Source of the DNA: Chryseobacterium sp. S0630
Lineage (GTDB): Bacteria > Bacteroidota > Bacteroidia > Flavobacteriales > Weeksellaceae
NCBI RefSeq assembly: GCF_024158915.1
Contig: NZ_JAMZGF010000012.1
Coordinates: 1 to 64,000 of the forward strand
Length of the DNA stretch: 64,000 nt
Direction: 5' to 3'
The notes under the pieces are model-generated. The model was not told the DNA's origin. It saw only the letters and a list, made by a program, of their open reading frames with translations, and did not search any database. The translations under genes and the position numbers were made by a program. Positions 18,680 through 27,970 of this stretch are shown one piece after another. How positions within the stretch are numbered: position 1 is the stretch's first letter; every line of letters starts with the position of its first letter.

Positions 18680-19309
18680 TTATTCAATAATCAATCCATA
18701 TTCTATGGCTAACTTTATAGCTGAACTCAGGTTGGATGTCTGAAATTTTTCAATAAGATTTTTTCGGTGGCTTTCTACGGTGTGAGGGCTTATAAAAAGC
18801 TTTTCCGCCATTTGATTGGTGGTAAGTCCTTTCGATGCTTCCGCCAGAATTTCTTTTTCTCTTCGGGTTAGTTTCGGAACCTGGCTTAATCCATCTGTTG
18901 ATTTTTTCTCCAGAACAGATTTGGTTTGAGAGCATAAAAACCTGTTACCGCTATATACAGCATTAATTCCTTCGATAATTTCGGAAACTGAAGCATTTTT
19001 TTGAATGTATCCTAAAGCACCTTCAACCAGAGTACTGTTAATTACGGGCAGTTCATTATGAACACTAAGGATAATAATCTGAAGGCTGTTATACTTTTTC
19101 TTTAAAGGTTTGATGAGTTCAATACTGTTGGTATCAACCAGATTGATGTCAAGCAACAGAATATCAACAGGCTGTTTTGCAAGACCTGCATTCATTTCCG
19201 AAACATTTTTGAAACAATCAACAACATCTATTGTATCACTGTTTCCTAAAATATTTTTAAGTCCTTCCAATAGAAGTGGGTGATCGTCTGTTATGGCTAC
19301 TTTTATCAT
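18680..19309 (-). CDS. LuxR/NarL-family response regulator
   Basis: The 209-residue regulator has a receiver domain with the acidic pair Asp8/Asp9, phospho-acceptor Asp54 (DILLLDINLVD), a serine in IILSVH and Lys near residue 106 (YIQKNASV). A LuxR-type helix-turn-helix follows (LTRREKEILAEASKGLTTNQMAEKL, then SPHTVESHRKNL). It lies 2 bases after the histidine kinase gene, so the pair is cognate. It is presumed to act as a dimer on DNA once phosphorylated. Confidence 0.95.
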   Translation of the reverse strand: MIKVAITDDHPLLLEGLKNILGNSDTIDVVDCFKNVSEMNAGLAKQPVDILLLDINLVDTNSIELIKPLKKKYNSLQIIILSVHNELPVINSTLVEGALGYIQKNASVSEIIEGINAVYSGNRFLCSQTKSVLEKKSTDGLSQVPKLTRREKEILAEASKGLTTNQMAEKLFISPHTVESHRKNLIEKFQTSNLSSAIKLAIEYGLIIE

Positions 19310-19311
19310 GT

Positions 19312-21546
19312 TTAATGAATAGGGATTTGAAGTTCTATACTGGTGCCAATATTCAATTCGGAGGTAATATTCATTGTTCCTTTTAAAAATTGGACTCTCA
19401 GTTCTATATTGTGAAAACCTGCCGTTTTTCTAACGTCTAAGTTGGCATGATCGAAACCTTTACCGTTATCCTCTACTGTAAGGTTTAATAGATTTTCTTC
19501 TTCGCTTATCTGAACAATAATTTCTGAAGCATCGGCATGTTTTATCGCATTATTGACTAATTCCTGAATAATTCTATAAATGATCAATTGCTTTTCTTTC
19601 GATAGCGAATTGCTGTAATTGATGAACCCTGTGTGGATTTCCAAAGCATTATTGGAAATTCGGGAAGCAAATTCCTGAATAGCTACTTCCAGGCCATATT
19701 TTGTTAATAAATCCGGCATTAAATTATGCGCTACCCTTCTTAGTTCTTCTACCGCACCATCAATCTGTTCAATTGATTTTGAAATTCCTTCTTCTATATT
19801 TTCAGAATGATGAGGATTTAAATAAGAAAGTTGATGCTTAGTTCCTGAAAGCAAACCTCCCAATCCGTCATGGAGATCACGCGCCAGACGACCACGCTCC
19901 TGCTCCTGTCCTTCAAGCAAGGCTGTAAGCGTAGAAATTTTGGAGTTCTGTTTCTCCTGTTCCATGGCTAAAGCATGCAGTTCGTCTCTTCGCTTAATGG
20001 ATTTAGCACGTTGTTTATAGGCATAAAGCAATAAGAGGATCAAAACGATAAAGAAAATAATAAAAAAGACATAATAGGTATTGATCTTCTCTTTGAAGGC
20101 TAATAGTTTTTTGTAGCTATCAATATCATTATTCTTCTGTTGGGTTTCCAGTTTTGCTAAACGAAGCTGCTGTTCCTTTTTCTCTGATTCAAGTTCTGAA
20201 AATTTTAGTCTTTCACGCTGATTTTCTTCCACCAGTTTTAAGTTGTTGTAAACCTGTTCACGCTGTGCGCGAAGGATATTGATTAACTTAATTTCCTGTG
20301 CTTTTTTGTCACTTTCCAACTGCAGTTTGATATACTTCTGCTCCTGTCGTTCTTTATCAAACTGAGATTCTAATCTTTTGGTAATATCAAGTTTTTCCTG
20401 ATCGTAAACACTTTTATATTTATCAACATAACTTTTATAATAAGTCAGGGCTTCTTTATAATTGCCCTGCTCTTCACTAATTCTGGATAAAGATTCAAGA
20501 ATAGACAATTCTATATTATGATCCCTTACCGGGCTTTTTCCAATCTCCATGGAAGCTTTTAGAAAATAAGATTTAGCTAAATCATAATTTTTATCCTGTA
20601 AAGCTAATTCTGCCAGAATTCCAAATGATGAAGCAATATGAATAGGATCGCCTATCTCCAGACTCACATTATTGGCTAAGCTGGCATACTGTATTGCTTT
20701 ATCTCTATCAAATTCAGTATATAAATTGGCTAAATTGATCGCAGCATATGAAAGACTGCTTCTGTTGAGCATTACACTCTTGTTTTTATTAAAAGTTGTT
20801 ATAGCCTGCAGATAGTATTGCTCTGTCTTATTTCTAAACTCTGTATTCGATGGATTTTGGGTATATTTCTGTTCATATACATATCCCATTCTCATATAGG
20901 CATCGAAGATAAGGTTCGGATCATTTTGTTTGGATGCCAGCAGCAAGAACTGTTTGCTATACTTCTCTTCCAGCTGGAATTCATTAAGGTTGGAATAAAT
21001 CGTAGATAATTCTTTCGCTACGTTACCAAATCTCCCATACAATGTAGAGGTTGTGGGTGAGTTTTCATAATATTCAATCGCTTTTAAATACGCAGTAACA
21101 GCTTCAGTTGTTTTATTATTACGGGTGAGAATCCAGCCTTTTGCATAATGGAAATACCCTTTTGCCTCATTACTATTGGTTTTTAGACTGTATCCTTTTG
21201 CCAGGTCCAGGCTTTTCAAAGATTCAGCAGTTTTATTATCAAGGCGATAATTCATTGCCTGTACAGCATACAAAATAGTAGCATATTTTCCATCAGTCTG
21301 TTTTGCAGCAATAGAAATGTTGGTATTTAAAATCTGATAAGATTTAGGCTTAAGGTTATGGAAAAATAAAGCAGTAGCGTATTTAGGAGCAAGATTCAGC
21401 CGTTCAGCTGTATTATTTGAAACCTGATTATATTCTCTTTCTAATCTGTTCAAAACATCCTGTGCCTGAATGAAAAACGGACAAACCAACAAAGTAAATA
21501 TAAATAATAACCTGTACATCAAACCCTTATCTTTATTAAGTTGCAT
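19312..21546 (-). CDS. TPR-containing sensor histidine kinase (HisKA_3 type)
   Basis: Layout of the 744 residues: signal peptide, TPR-like repeats about 30-400, a Lys/Glu-rich coiled coil about 395-480, one membrane segment about 484-506, a second coiled coil, the HisKA_3 phospho-acceptor site ARDLHDGLGGLLSG (His559) and an HATPase domain with QELVNNAIKHADAS and VEDNGKGFD. A second ATG 27 bases downstream (MYRLLFIFTLL) starts directly at the signal peptide and may be the true start. The TPR part is probably periplasmic and senses proteins or peptides. It is co-transcribed with the response regulator. Confidence 0.93.
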   Translation of the reverse strand: MQLNKDKGLMYRLLFIFTLLVCPFFIQAQDVLNRLEREYNQVSNNTAERLNLAPKYATALFFHNLKPKSYQILNTNISIAAKQTDGKYATILYAVQAMNYRLDNKTAESLKSLDLAKGYSLKTNSNEAKGYFHYAKGWILTRNNKTTEAVTAYLKAIEYYENSPTTSTLYGRFGNVAKELSTIYSNLNEFQLEEKYSKQFLLLASKQNDPNLIFDAYMRMGYVYEQKYTQNPSNTEFRNKTEQYYLQAITTFNKNKSVMLNRSSLSYAAINLANLYTEFDRDKAIQYASLANNVSLEIGDPIHIASSFGILAELALQDKNYDLAKSYFLKASMEIGKSPVRDHNIELSILESLSRISEEQGNYKEALTYYKSYVDKYKSVYDQEKLDITKRLESQFDKERQEQKYIKLQLESDKKAQEIKLINILRAQREQVYNNLKLVEENQRERLKFSELESEKKEQQLRLAKLETQQKNNDIDSYKKLLAFKEKINTYYVFFIIFFIVLILLLLYAYKQRAKSIKRRDELHALAMEQEKQNSKISTLTALLEGQEQERGRLARDLHDGLGGLLSGTKHQLSYLNPHHSENIEEGISKSIEQIDGAVEELRRVAHNLMPDLLTKYGLEVAIQEFASRISNNALEIHTGFINYSNSLSKEKQLIIYRIIQELVNNAIKHADASEIIVQISEEENLLNLTVEDNGKGFDHANLDVRKTAGFHNIELRVQFLKGTMNITSELNIGTSIELQIPIH

Positions 21547-21954
21547 TATAGTAAAGAACGTAAATATAGGTAAATACCTGCTAATCGATTGTTGGCTTGT
21601 ATTCTTACCAAAAAAAATACTTTATATCTGTGTTGATGTTAGATGCATATTTTGTTGCAAAATAACTATCATCTCATACTTTTACAGCTTCTTCTTCACT
21701 CAATTCTATTTTGTTATTGTTTTTACCCATGTTTTTAATAGTGTGTTAGTTCGAAATAAGAATTGATCATTGAATTGGGTATGAAAAAGAAAGCTATAAA
21801 AGTTATAAATGAAAGATTTTAACCGTTTTATCTTTAGTAAATTTTGAGTCAAAGATAAAAATAGAAGTTGTACAAAAACATCCCTGATAACAGGGGTTTT
21901 TACATCTTTGCATCTTCTGAGAAAACCTCTTAAGATACTAACCCGCAAAACACA
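21547..21954. other. Intergenic gap with one hairpin
   Basis: No gene is seen. At 21885-21899 CCCTGATAACAGGGG forms a hairpin followed by GTTTTTAC in one direction and by ATGTTTTTG in the other, so it may terminate the small gene at 21955-22173. The same core (CCCTG with CAGGG) occurs at 17961-17986 on the other side of the two-component system. The rest is AT-rich. Confidence 0.45.
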
Positions 21955-22173
21955 CTACAGCAACACCGTATAGAAATAAAATGCAACTAAAGCGACTCCA
22001 ATAGTTCCGGAAATGAGAAATAGGAGCAAATAATATCCTCCACTTTTATTTTTCTTCTGTACAGAATTTATTATAAAAATAATAAGGGTGCACAAAAATC
22101 CTGCTCCGAAAAATAGAATCAGCACAGCAAAGAATATGGCTCTTTCAATCTGTAAATCTGCGGATGAAAGCAT
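21955..22173 (-). CDS. Small membrane protein with two transmembrane segments
   Basis: The 72-residue protein has two hydrophobic helices, about residues 12-34 (FFAVLILFFGAGFLCTLIIF) and 47-70. They are separated by a basic loop (QKKNKSGG), so both ends probably face the periplasm. No family is recognised. It stands alone with a terminator-like hairpin downstream. Confidence 0.6.
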   Translation of the reverse strand: MLSSADLQIERAIFFAVLILFFGAGFLCTLIIFIINSVQKKNKSGGYYLLLFLISGTIGVALVAFYFYTVLL

Positions 22174-22560
22174 AATGATATAGGTTTATAAGTTAAATAT
22201 GAATTCAGAAGACCTGAAAGAAATTATAGAAACCATCAAGTAGAGCTGAATTTGATCCTCAATAGTAGAAAGAATCAAAGAATAAGACAATCCCGATTAT
22301 CAGCTATATTTCATCGGATAGGTATCATTTTCCAGAGATTATTGACCAGCAGTTTTTGAATTTTCACTCTGGTATATCCTCATAAGATAAAGAATACCAG
22401 CCTATTCATTATTTAAATAATTTTATTCATATATTATTATCATTTATAAATTTTTAATCAATTATTATCTTATATCAAGATATTGTGAAGATTTTCTATC
22501 TACATTTGTGATTATAAAAAAATCAAATACACTATTTATTAATTATTAAAAAAAGAAACA
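22174..22560 (+). promoter_or_regulatory. Leader region of the hydrolase gene with -33/-7 promoter
   Basis: The -7 box TACATTTG is at 22501-22508 and a TTG is at 22483, giving a plausible but short spacing. The ATG follows 52 bases after the box. The rest of the gap is AT-rich. A 14-codon frame at 22199-22243 ends in TAG and is not supported as a gene. Confidence 0.55.
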
Positions 22561-23382
22561 ATGAGCACACTTACATTAAAAGACAGAACAGAAATTTATT
22601 ACAAAGATTGGGGAAAAGGACAACCGGTTTTCTTTCACCACGGATGGCCATTATCCAGTGATGACTGGGATGCACAAATGTTCTTCTTTTTAGAACAGGG
22701 CTACAGAGTAATTGCTCATGACAGAAGAGGACACGGAAGATCTGAACAGACTCCTTACGGACATGACATGGATACTTATGCATCTGACGTAGCAGAAATT
22801 GTTGCAGCTTTGGATTTAAAAGATGTGATCCATGTAGGACATTCTACAGGTGGTGGTGAAGTGATCCGATATGTAGCAAAACATGGTAACGGAAGAGTGG
22901 CAAAAGCTGTTCTGGTAAGTGCAGTAACACCTATTATGGTTCAGAATGAGAACAATCCGAACGGAGTTCCTATCTCTGTTTTTGATGATATCCGAAACAA
23001 TACCGCAAAACACAGACAGCAATTCTTCATCGATATTACCTTCCCTTTTTACGGTTACAACAGAGAAGGAGCTAAAGTTTCAGAAGGAATTCAAAGAAAC
23101 TGGTGGAGACAGGGAATGAACGGTTCTATCAAAGCACATTATGACTGTGTGAAAGCATTCTCTGAGACAGATTTCACTGAAGATCTTAAAAGTGTAGATG
23201 TTCCTGTATTGGTAATGCATGGCGAAGATGACCAGATTGTTCCTTTTGAAACAACAGGTAAAGTAGCCGCTACTCTTCTTAAAAACGGAAAACTGATTTC
23301 TTATCCTGGATTCCCGCACGGAATGCCGACAACAGAAGCTGAAACGATCAACAGGGATTTATTAGCATTTTTTCAATCATAA
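22561..23382 (+). CDS. Alpha/beta hydrolase of the non-heme haloperoxidase/arylesterase type
   Basis: The 273-residue protein has the catalytic triad of this group: Ser95 in HVGHSTGGGE, Asp224 in MHGEDDQIVPF and His253 in PGFPHGMPT. The oxyanion HGWP loop (27-30) and AHDRRGHGRS (52-61) are also typical. Such enzymes hydrolyse esters and can form peracids that halogenate in the test tube; the natural substrate is usually unknown. There is no signal peptide, so it is cytosolic. Monocistronic with its own promoter and terminator. Confidence 0.93.
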   Translation: MSTLTLKDRTEIYYKDWGKGQPVFFHHGWPLSSDDWDAQMFFFLEQGYRVIAHDRRGHGRSEQTPYGHDMDTYASDVAEIVAALDLKDVIHVGHSTGGGEVIRYVAKHGNGRVAKAVLVSAVTPIMVQNENNPNGVPISVFDDIRNNTAKHRQQFFIDITFPFYGYNREGAKVSEGIQRNWWRQGMNGSIKAHYDCVKAFSETDFTEDLKSVDVPVLVMHGEDDQIVPFETTGKVAATLLKNGKLISYPGFPHGMPTTEAETINRDLLAFFQS

Positions 23383-23404
23383 TTAAGTAACACTATTATA
23401 TTAC

Positions 23405-23436
23405 AAAACCGCAATTGAATAAGTTGCGGTTTTTTT
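23405..23436 (+). terminator. Rho-independent terminator
   Basis: The stem AAAACCGCAA / TTGCGGTTTT is followed by further T residues, 22 bases after the hydrolase stop. Confidence 0.85.
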
Positions 23437-23543
23437 ATTTATAAACACTAAAAAGTGTTTTAAATAAATCTTATAACAACCATTAATAAATACTTTACAC
23501 TAAAAATAAAATCTTTAACAAGTGAATTATATTGATAATTTAT

Positions 23544-23551
23544 TATATTTG
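23544..23551 (+). promoter_or_regulatory. -7 promoter element (TATATTTG)
   Basis: Exact TAnnTTTG match 19 bases before the lectin-like lipoprotein ATG. Confidence 0.65.
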
Positions 23552-23570
23552 CGCTGTTAAAAAATAACCT

Positions 23571-24134
23571 ATGAAAACAAAATTAATGGCTTTTTTAAGT
23601 CTTTCAATGCTTTTGGCTTCTTGTGCTCAGGATGAGACACGCGATAATGTAATGCCAGTTGAAAAGCAAGTTGCAGCCAATGGAAGTAAAACTTCCGGTA
23701 TTGCAAGTCGTTCAACTGTTACTTTAATAAAGGAAGTATATCACCCTTCTATATTAAACGCAGGGCAAGCTATTACTTTAGAAAATAATGGTCAGAAGTA
23801 CCAACTCATCATGCAATATGACCATAATCTTGTGTTATACAGAACCGTAGCGGGTCATACATATGCACTATGGAAATCAAACAGTTACAGAAATAATTTA
23901 AGTTCTCCTTCCACACTTGTTGCACAAAACGATGGAAATATGGTCATCTATAACAATGGAATTCCTCTTTGGAATACTAATAAAACTGCCGGTTTTTATG
24001 TGAATGATCCTCATATGAAGCTTCAACTCTTTTCAAAGACTGGAGCTGCCATTCCTACGGGATATAGAATGAAGTTTGTTCTGGGAGGGAATAATCTAAA
24101 TATTAATGATGTCTTCGAGATAGATTTCGAGTAA
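23571..24134 (+). CDS. Lipoprotein with bulb-type (GNA-like) lectin domain
   Basis: A lipoprotein signal (lipobox LASC, Cys18) is followed by a linker to about residue 50 and a B-lectin domain. Two copies of the mannose-binding signature QxDxNxVxY are intact: QYDHNLVLY (82-90) and QNDGNMVIY (119-127), each followed by a tryptophan strand (ALWKS and PLWNT). A third, weaker strand is at MKLQLF. In plants and in lectin-like bacteriocins this fold binds mannose-type sugars. Here the protein is anchored to the envelope and is far shorter than known bacteriocins. Sugar binding is inferred. Own promoter and terminator. Confidence 0.82.
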   Translation: MKTKLMAFLSLSMLLASCAQDETRDNVMPVEKQVAANGSKTSGIASRSTVTLIKEVYHPSILNAGQAITLENNGQKYQLIMQYDHNLVLYRTVAGHTYALWKSNSYRNNLSSPSTLVAQNDGNMVIYNNGIPLWNTNKTAGFYVNDPHMKLQLFSKTGAAIPTGYRMKFVLGGNNLNINDVFEIDFE

Positions 24135-24153
24135 AAGGACTAAACTTATTACT

Positions 24154-24180
24154 AAACCGTTTCTTTGAGACGGTTTTTTA
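24154..24180 (+). terminator. Rho-independent terminator
   Basis: A 10-bp stem (AAACCGTTTC / GAGACGGTTT, one G-U pair) with a TTT loop and a T tail. Confidence 0.8.
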
Positions 24181-24229
24181 TTGATGCGATAAAATCAAAC
24201 ATTATAAACATCCGAATTGATTTTTTTTG

Positions 24230-24312
24230 TATCTTTGCAAACTATTATTCCTAATGTCTTTAGGAGTAGCCAAAACAGATATTGATAACAAAAACAATAA
24301 AAAAGCAAAACA
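24230..24312 (+). promoter_or_regulatory. Promoter and leader of rpmI-rplT
   Basis: The -7 box TATCTTTG at 24230-24237 leaves a leader of about 70 bases. It holds a small hairpin TCCTAA/TTAGGA (24249-24265). In other bacteria this operon is controlled by L20 binding its own mRNA. A site of that kind here, or in the 117-base rpmI-rplT gap, is possible but unproven. Confidence 0.5.
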
Positions 24313-24510
24313 ATGCCAAAATTAAAAACGAAATCAGGTGCTAAGAAACGTTTTGCTCTTACCGGAACAGGTAAGATCAAAAGAAAAAACGCTTACAAAA
24401 GCCACATCTTAACTAAGAAAGAAACTAAGCAGAAGAGAAATCTTACGTCTACTTCTTACGTAGCTAAAGTGGATGAGAAAAGCGTTCAACGTCAATTAGC
24501 AATTAAGTAG
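24313..24510 (+). CDS. rpmI: 50S ribosomal protein L35 (bL35)
   Basis: The 65-residue basic protein begins [14 protein letters not shown] and has the family core [16 protein letters not shown]. It is a component of the large subunit. It has its own promoter, separated from thrS-infC by about 8.5 kb, although the four genes are adjacent in many bacteria. rplT follows after 117 bases. Confidence 0.97.
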   Translation: MPKLKTKSGAKKRFALTGTGKIKRKNAYKSHILTKKETKQKRNLTSTSYVAKVDEKSVQRQLAIK

Positions 24511-24627
24511 TTTTTATAAATCTATATTCGGTTTATAAGAATTCAAACAAATTCACAATTTTAACCCTGAAACGGTGCAAACAAGAGCAATAACACTGCC
24601 GCCCTTTTCAAAAAAACAATTTAAATT

Positions 24628-24972
24628 ATGCCAAGATCAGTAAATGCCGTAGCTTCAAGAGCTCGCAGAAAGAAAATTTTTAAGCAAGCTAAAGGTTTCT
24701 TCGGAAGAAGAAAGAACGTTTGGACTGTAGCTAAAAACGCGGTAGAAAAAGCAATGCAATATGCTTACCGTGGTAGAAAAGAGAAAAAGAGAAATTTCAG
24801 AGCACTTTGGATCACTCGTATCAACGCGGGAACTAGAGAGCACGGAATGTCTTACTCTCAATTTATGGGAGCTCTTAAAAAGAACAACATCGAACTTAAC
24901 AGAAAAGTTTTAGCAGATTTAGCAATGAATCACCCTGAAGCTTTCAAAGCTGTTGTAGATCAAGTAAAATAA
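24628..24972 (+). CDS. rplT: 50S ribosomal protein L20 (bL20)
   Basis: The 114-residue protein begins [15 protein letters not shown] and has [24 protein letters not shown] and the C-terminal [16 protein letters not shown]. It binds 23S rRNA early in large-subunit assembly. In other bacteria it also represses its own operon. A strong terminator follows. Confidence 0.97.
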   Translation: MPRSVNAVASRARRKKIFKQAKGFFGRRKNVWTVAKNAVEKAMQYAYRGRKEKKRNFRALWITRINAGTREHGMSYSQFMGALKKNNIELNRKVLADLAMNHPEAFKAVVDQVK

Positions 24973-25001
24973 TGTAGAATAGATTTTGTTATCAATATAA
25001 G

Positions 25002-25029
25002 TCCCGGGTTTTCCCGGGATTTTTTTTGT
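25002..25029 (+). terminator. Rho-independent terminator after rplT
   Basis: A 7-bp GC-rich stem (TCCCGGG / CCCGGGA) with a TTTT loop and a long T tract. Confidence 0.9.
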
Positions 25030-25339
25030 TATATACTTTTATTACCGTTAAAAATCCAGCTGACACTCTTATAAATCCTATTATAATTTCCATATTAACA
25101 GTAAACCTTATTAGATAGAATTAATAAAACATGAATTTATCATTGAATACACTTAATACTAAAGAAAAATTTACCTAAATATTATTCATTTAATGAATTT
25201 TAAACTAACATAATAATAAATTTAATAAAAAGATATATTATTATTAATAAATCAAGCAAACAGACACTATTCCATTTAAAAATCAACAATAAATGATGAT
25301 TTATTGCTATATTAGCAATCTCTAAAGAAAGTATTAAAA
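25030..25339 (+). other. AT-rich gap before the M28 peptidase cluster
   Basis: No gene is seen. A near-consensus -7 box TATATTAG lies at 25308-25315, 24 bases before the first peptidase start. The rest is strongly AT-rich without clear repeats. Confidence 0.45.
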
Positions 25340-26521
25340 ATGAAAAAAGTTGCAGCTTTTTTGCTCACTTCCATTGCACTGCAAAATATGAGTGCACAAA
25401 GTTTTATTCAAGCTTATAAGGACAGAGCAGATATGGTTACTCAAACCAACATTACTACAAACCTTCAGGAATTTGCCGGGTTTGGAGTAAAAAAAACAGG
25501 TACAACAGCTAATAATAATGCTCTGGACTGGCTTAAAAACAAATATCTGTCTTACGGATATACAGCAACTAATATATCTGAAGATTCTTTTACCTACGGA
25601 AGCAACACTTCAAAAAATTTAATTATTACCAAAACAGGAACAGTATACCCTAACCAATACATCATTATCTGCGGACATTATGACACAATTGTAGGTCCTG
25701 GAGTAAGTGACAACGGCAGTGGAACTTCCATTATTCTGGAAGCAGCGAGAATCTTGAAAAATGTTCCCACAGAATACTCTATCAAGTTTATTCATTTTTC
25801 CGGGGAAGAACAAGGACTTGTAGGAAGCAACCATTATGTAAACAATGTAGCTTATCAGAATGGTAATAAGGTTCTGGATATAAAATTGGTTTTAAATATT
25901 GATCAGGTAGGAGGTCTTATAGGAAATAATAACAATACCATCAGCTGTGAAAGAGATGAAGGCGGAGTATCTTCCAATAATGCAATATCCAATACTCTGA
26001 CTCAGGAATTGATGACCTGTACTACCCTTTATTCCCCTCTTCAAACGAATCTATCTCATGCTTACAGCTCAGATTACATGCCTTTTGAAGCGAAAGGGTA
26101 CACTATTACCGGATTCTATGAAACCGTCCAAAGTAATAATGAACATACCGTAAGTGACACTTTTGCCAACCTGGATCCTGTATATGTTTTTAATGTAGGA
26201 AAAGCAGCCGTAGGAGCCTTACAGCATTTTGCTGTTGCATCTACTTCCAGCAACCTGTTAGGCACCAACGAAGCATCTGCACAAAAATCAGGTGAAGCAA
26301 TCAGGATTTACCCTAATCCGGCTAAAGATCTTGTGACAGTGGAATTTCAGGAAAAAGTAAAACAATTCAAAGTTGAAATCAATGACATGTCTGGAAATAC
26401 CGTGTTATCACTTGAAAACCAGGAAAAAATAAATACTTCAGGATTAACAAACGGGGTTTATACTTTTACGATCAAAACGGATAAGGGAAATACAACAAAA
26501 AAAATAATCATTAATAAATAA
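25340..26521 (+). CDS. M28-family zinc peptidase with T9SS tail, paralogue 1
   Basis: The 393-residue protein has a signal peptide (1-19, MSAQ), then an M28 aminopeptidase-like domain. The co-catalytic metal ligands are visible: His113 and the adjacent Asp115 in CGHYDT, Asp124 in SDNGSGTS, Glu156/Glu157 in FSGEEQG, Asp in LNIDQVGG, and a late His in NNEHTVSDTF. The last 75 residues (IRIYPNPAKDLVTVEF, then LTNGVYTFTI and KIIINK) are a type IX sorting tail, so the enzyme should be secreted or surface bound. First of three tandem paralogues in the same direction. Confidence 0.93.
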   Translation: MKKVAAFLLTSIALQNMSAQSFIQAYKDRADMVTQTNITTNLQEFAGFGVKKTGTTANNNALDWLKNKYLSYGYTATNISEDSFTYGSNTSKNLIITKTGTVYPNQYIIICGHYDTIVGPGVSDNGSGTSIILEAARILKNVPTEYSIKFIHFSGEEQGLVGSNHYVNNVAYQNGNKVLDIKLVLNIDQVGGLIGNNNNTISCERDEGGVSSNNAISNTLTQELMTCTTLYSPLQTNLSHAYSSDYMPFEAKGYTITGFYETVQSNNEHTVSDTFANLDPVYVFNVGKAAVGALQHFAVASTSSNLLGTNEASAQKSGEAIRIYPNPAKDLVTVEFQEKVKQFKVEINDMSGNTVLSLENQEKINTSGLTNGVYTFTIKTDKGNTTKKIIINK

Positions 26522-26584
26522 TATCAGTCTGAATATTCTGAATAGGTTTTCTATTGAAAGGATATTCAGACTGAATACTGCAAA

Positions 26585-27760
26585 ATGAAGAAAATCGCTA
26601 CTTTTTTATTGACTTCTATCGCTATTCAAAGTATTGGAGCTCAAAGTTTTATTCAGGCTTATCAGGACAGGGCAGATATGGTAAATCAAACCAATATTAC
26701 AACCTACCTTCAGGAATTTGCTAATTTAGGGGTAAAAACTACAGGGTCAACCGCTAATGCCAATGCACTGACATGGCTCAAAAACAAGTACCTTTCTTAT
26801 GGATATACAGCCAGCCAGATGACAGAAGATCCTTTCACTGCAGGAAGTTATAATTCTAAAAATCTGGTCATTACCAAAACAGGTACCGTATATCCTAATA
26901 AATATGTAATCATCTGTGGACATTTCGATAGTATTACCGGTTTAGGAATCAATGATAACGGAAGCGGAACTTCTATTATTCTTGAAGCGGCAAGGATTCT
27001 GAAAGATGTTCCGACTGAATACTCTATAAAATTCATCCATTTTTCCGGAGAAGAACAAGGACTTCTGGGAAGCAAACATTACGTAAACAATGTAGCATAC
27101 CAGAGTGGCGTTCGTGTTCTGGATATTAAACTTGTTTTCAATCTGGATCAGGTAGGTGGTGTGATGGGCAACAATAACAATACGGTTTACTGCGATGAAG
27201 ATCAGGGCGGACTTTCTTCCAATAATGCCGCTTCGGCTGCTGTAACTCAGGAACTGAGAAACTGTACAGCGCTCTACTCTCCTCTTTTAACCGCTGTAGA
27301 TCCGGCTGCCGATACAGATTATATTCCTTTTGAACAAAAAGGCGAAGTGATCACAGGTTTCTTTGAAAGAATAAGAAGTACCTATCCGCATACGGTGAAT
27401 GATACTTTTGCCAATACAGATCCTGTATACATTTACAAAATAGGAAAAGCATCTGTAGGAGCATTACAGCATTTTGCTGTTGCTACCGGCACATTGGGAA
27501 CGCATGAAACTGCTGTAAAAAATATGTTGGAAAGTGTAAAAATCTACCCAAATCCAGCAAAAGATGTCATCAATATTGAACTTCCTGATTCCGGAATTAA
27601 AAACTTTACTTTTGAAATCACTGATTTCCAGGGACGTTCTATTTTCAAAAGAAACAATGAAACAAAAATCAACGTTTCTTCACTTGAAAATGGAGCTTAT
27701 ATCGGAATTTTAAAAACCGGAGACCAAAAGGTCGTAAGAAAAGTGATGATCGAAAGATAA
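26585..27760 (+). CDS. M28-family zinc peptidase with T9SS tail, paralogue 2
   Basis: The 391-residue protein has the same layout as the gene before it: signal peptide ending in GAQ, metal sites CGHFDS, NDNGSGTS, FSGEEQG and FNLDQVGG, a late His in YPHTVNDTF, and a sorting tail VKIYPNPAKDVINIEL. The first metal motif ends in DS rather than DT. It shares long near-identical runs with paralogue 3 (from CTALYSPLL to ITGFFERIRSTYPH), so 2 and 3 are the closest pair. A 63-base gap separates it from paralogue 1 and no promoter box is seen, so co-transcription is likely. Confidence 0.92.
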   Translation: MKKIATFLLTSIAIQSIGAQSFIQAYQDRADMVNQTNITTYLQEFANLGVKTTGSTANANALTWLKNKYLSYGYTASQMTEDPFTAGSYNSKNLVITKTGTVYPNKYVIICGHFDSITGLGINDNGSGTSIILEAARILKDVPTEYSIKFIHFSGEEQGLLGSKHYVNNVAYQSGVRVLDIKLVFNLDQVGGVMGNNNNTVYCDEDQGGLSSNNAASAAVTQELRNCTALYSPLLTAVDPAADTDYIPFEQKGEVITGFFERIRSTYPHTVNDTFANTDPVYIYKIGKASVGALQHFAVATGTLGTHETAVKNMLESVKIYPNPAKDVINIELPDSGIKNFTFEITDFQGRSIFKRNNETKINVSSLENGAYIGILKTGDQKVVRKVMIER

Positions 27761-27938
27761 TTTGCATTACTATACAACCATATGAATACAAAAACCTTTG
27801 AAGCAGTTCAGAGGTTTTATTTTTTCATACCAGACCCATATTACAGTATTTACAACACATACACAATAAATAATGTGATATTCATAATAAATATTCTTTT
27901 ATTTCAAAACATTAAACACTTTGTTGTGATTTATTTAC

Positions 27939-27946
27939 TACATTCG
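27939..27946 (+). promoter_or_regulatory. Candidate -7 element of the third M28 gene (TACATTCG)
   Basis: One mismatch from TAnnTTTG. A TTTG at 27920-27923 could be the -33 element. The box lies 25 bases before the ATG at 27971 and downstream of the alternative ATG at 27782, so it supports the shorter start. Confidence 0.45.
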
Positions 27947-27970
27947 TGTTACCAAAATAATATTATTTAT

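Noticed and set aside
22199..22243. 14-codon frame MNSEDLKEIIETIK
   Set aside because: It looks like a gene start but ends at once in TAG, with more stops after it and no promoter. It could be a remnant but cannot be supported.
27782..27970. 63 extra codons before the third M28 peptidase
   Set aside because: They precede a clear signal peptide and contain the candidate promoter.
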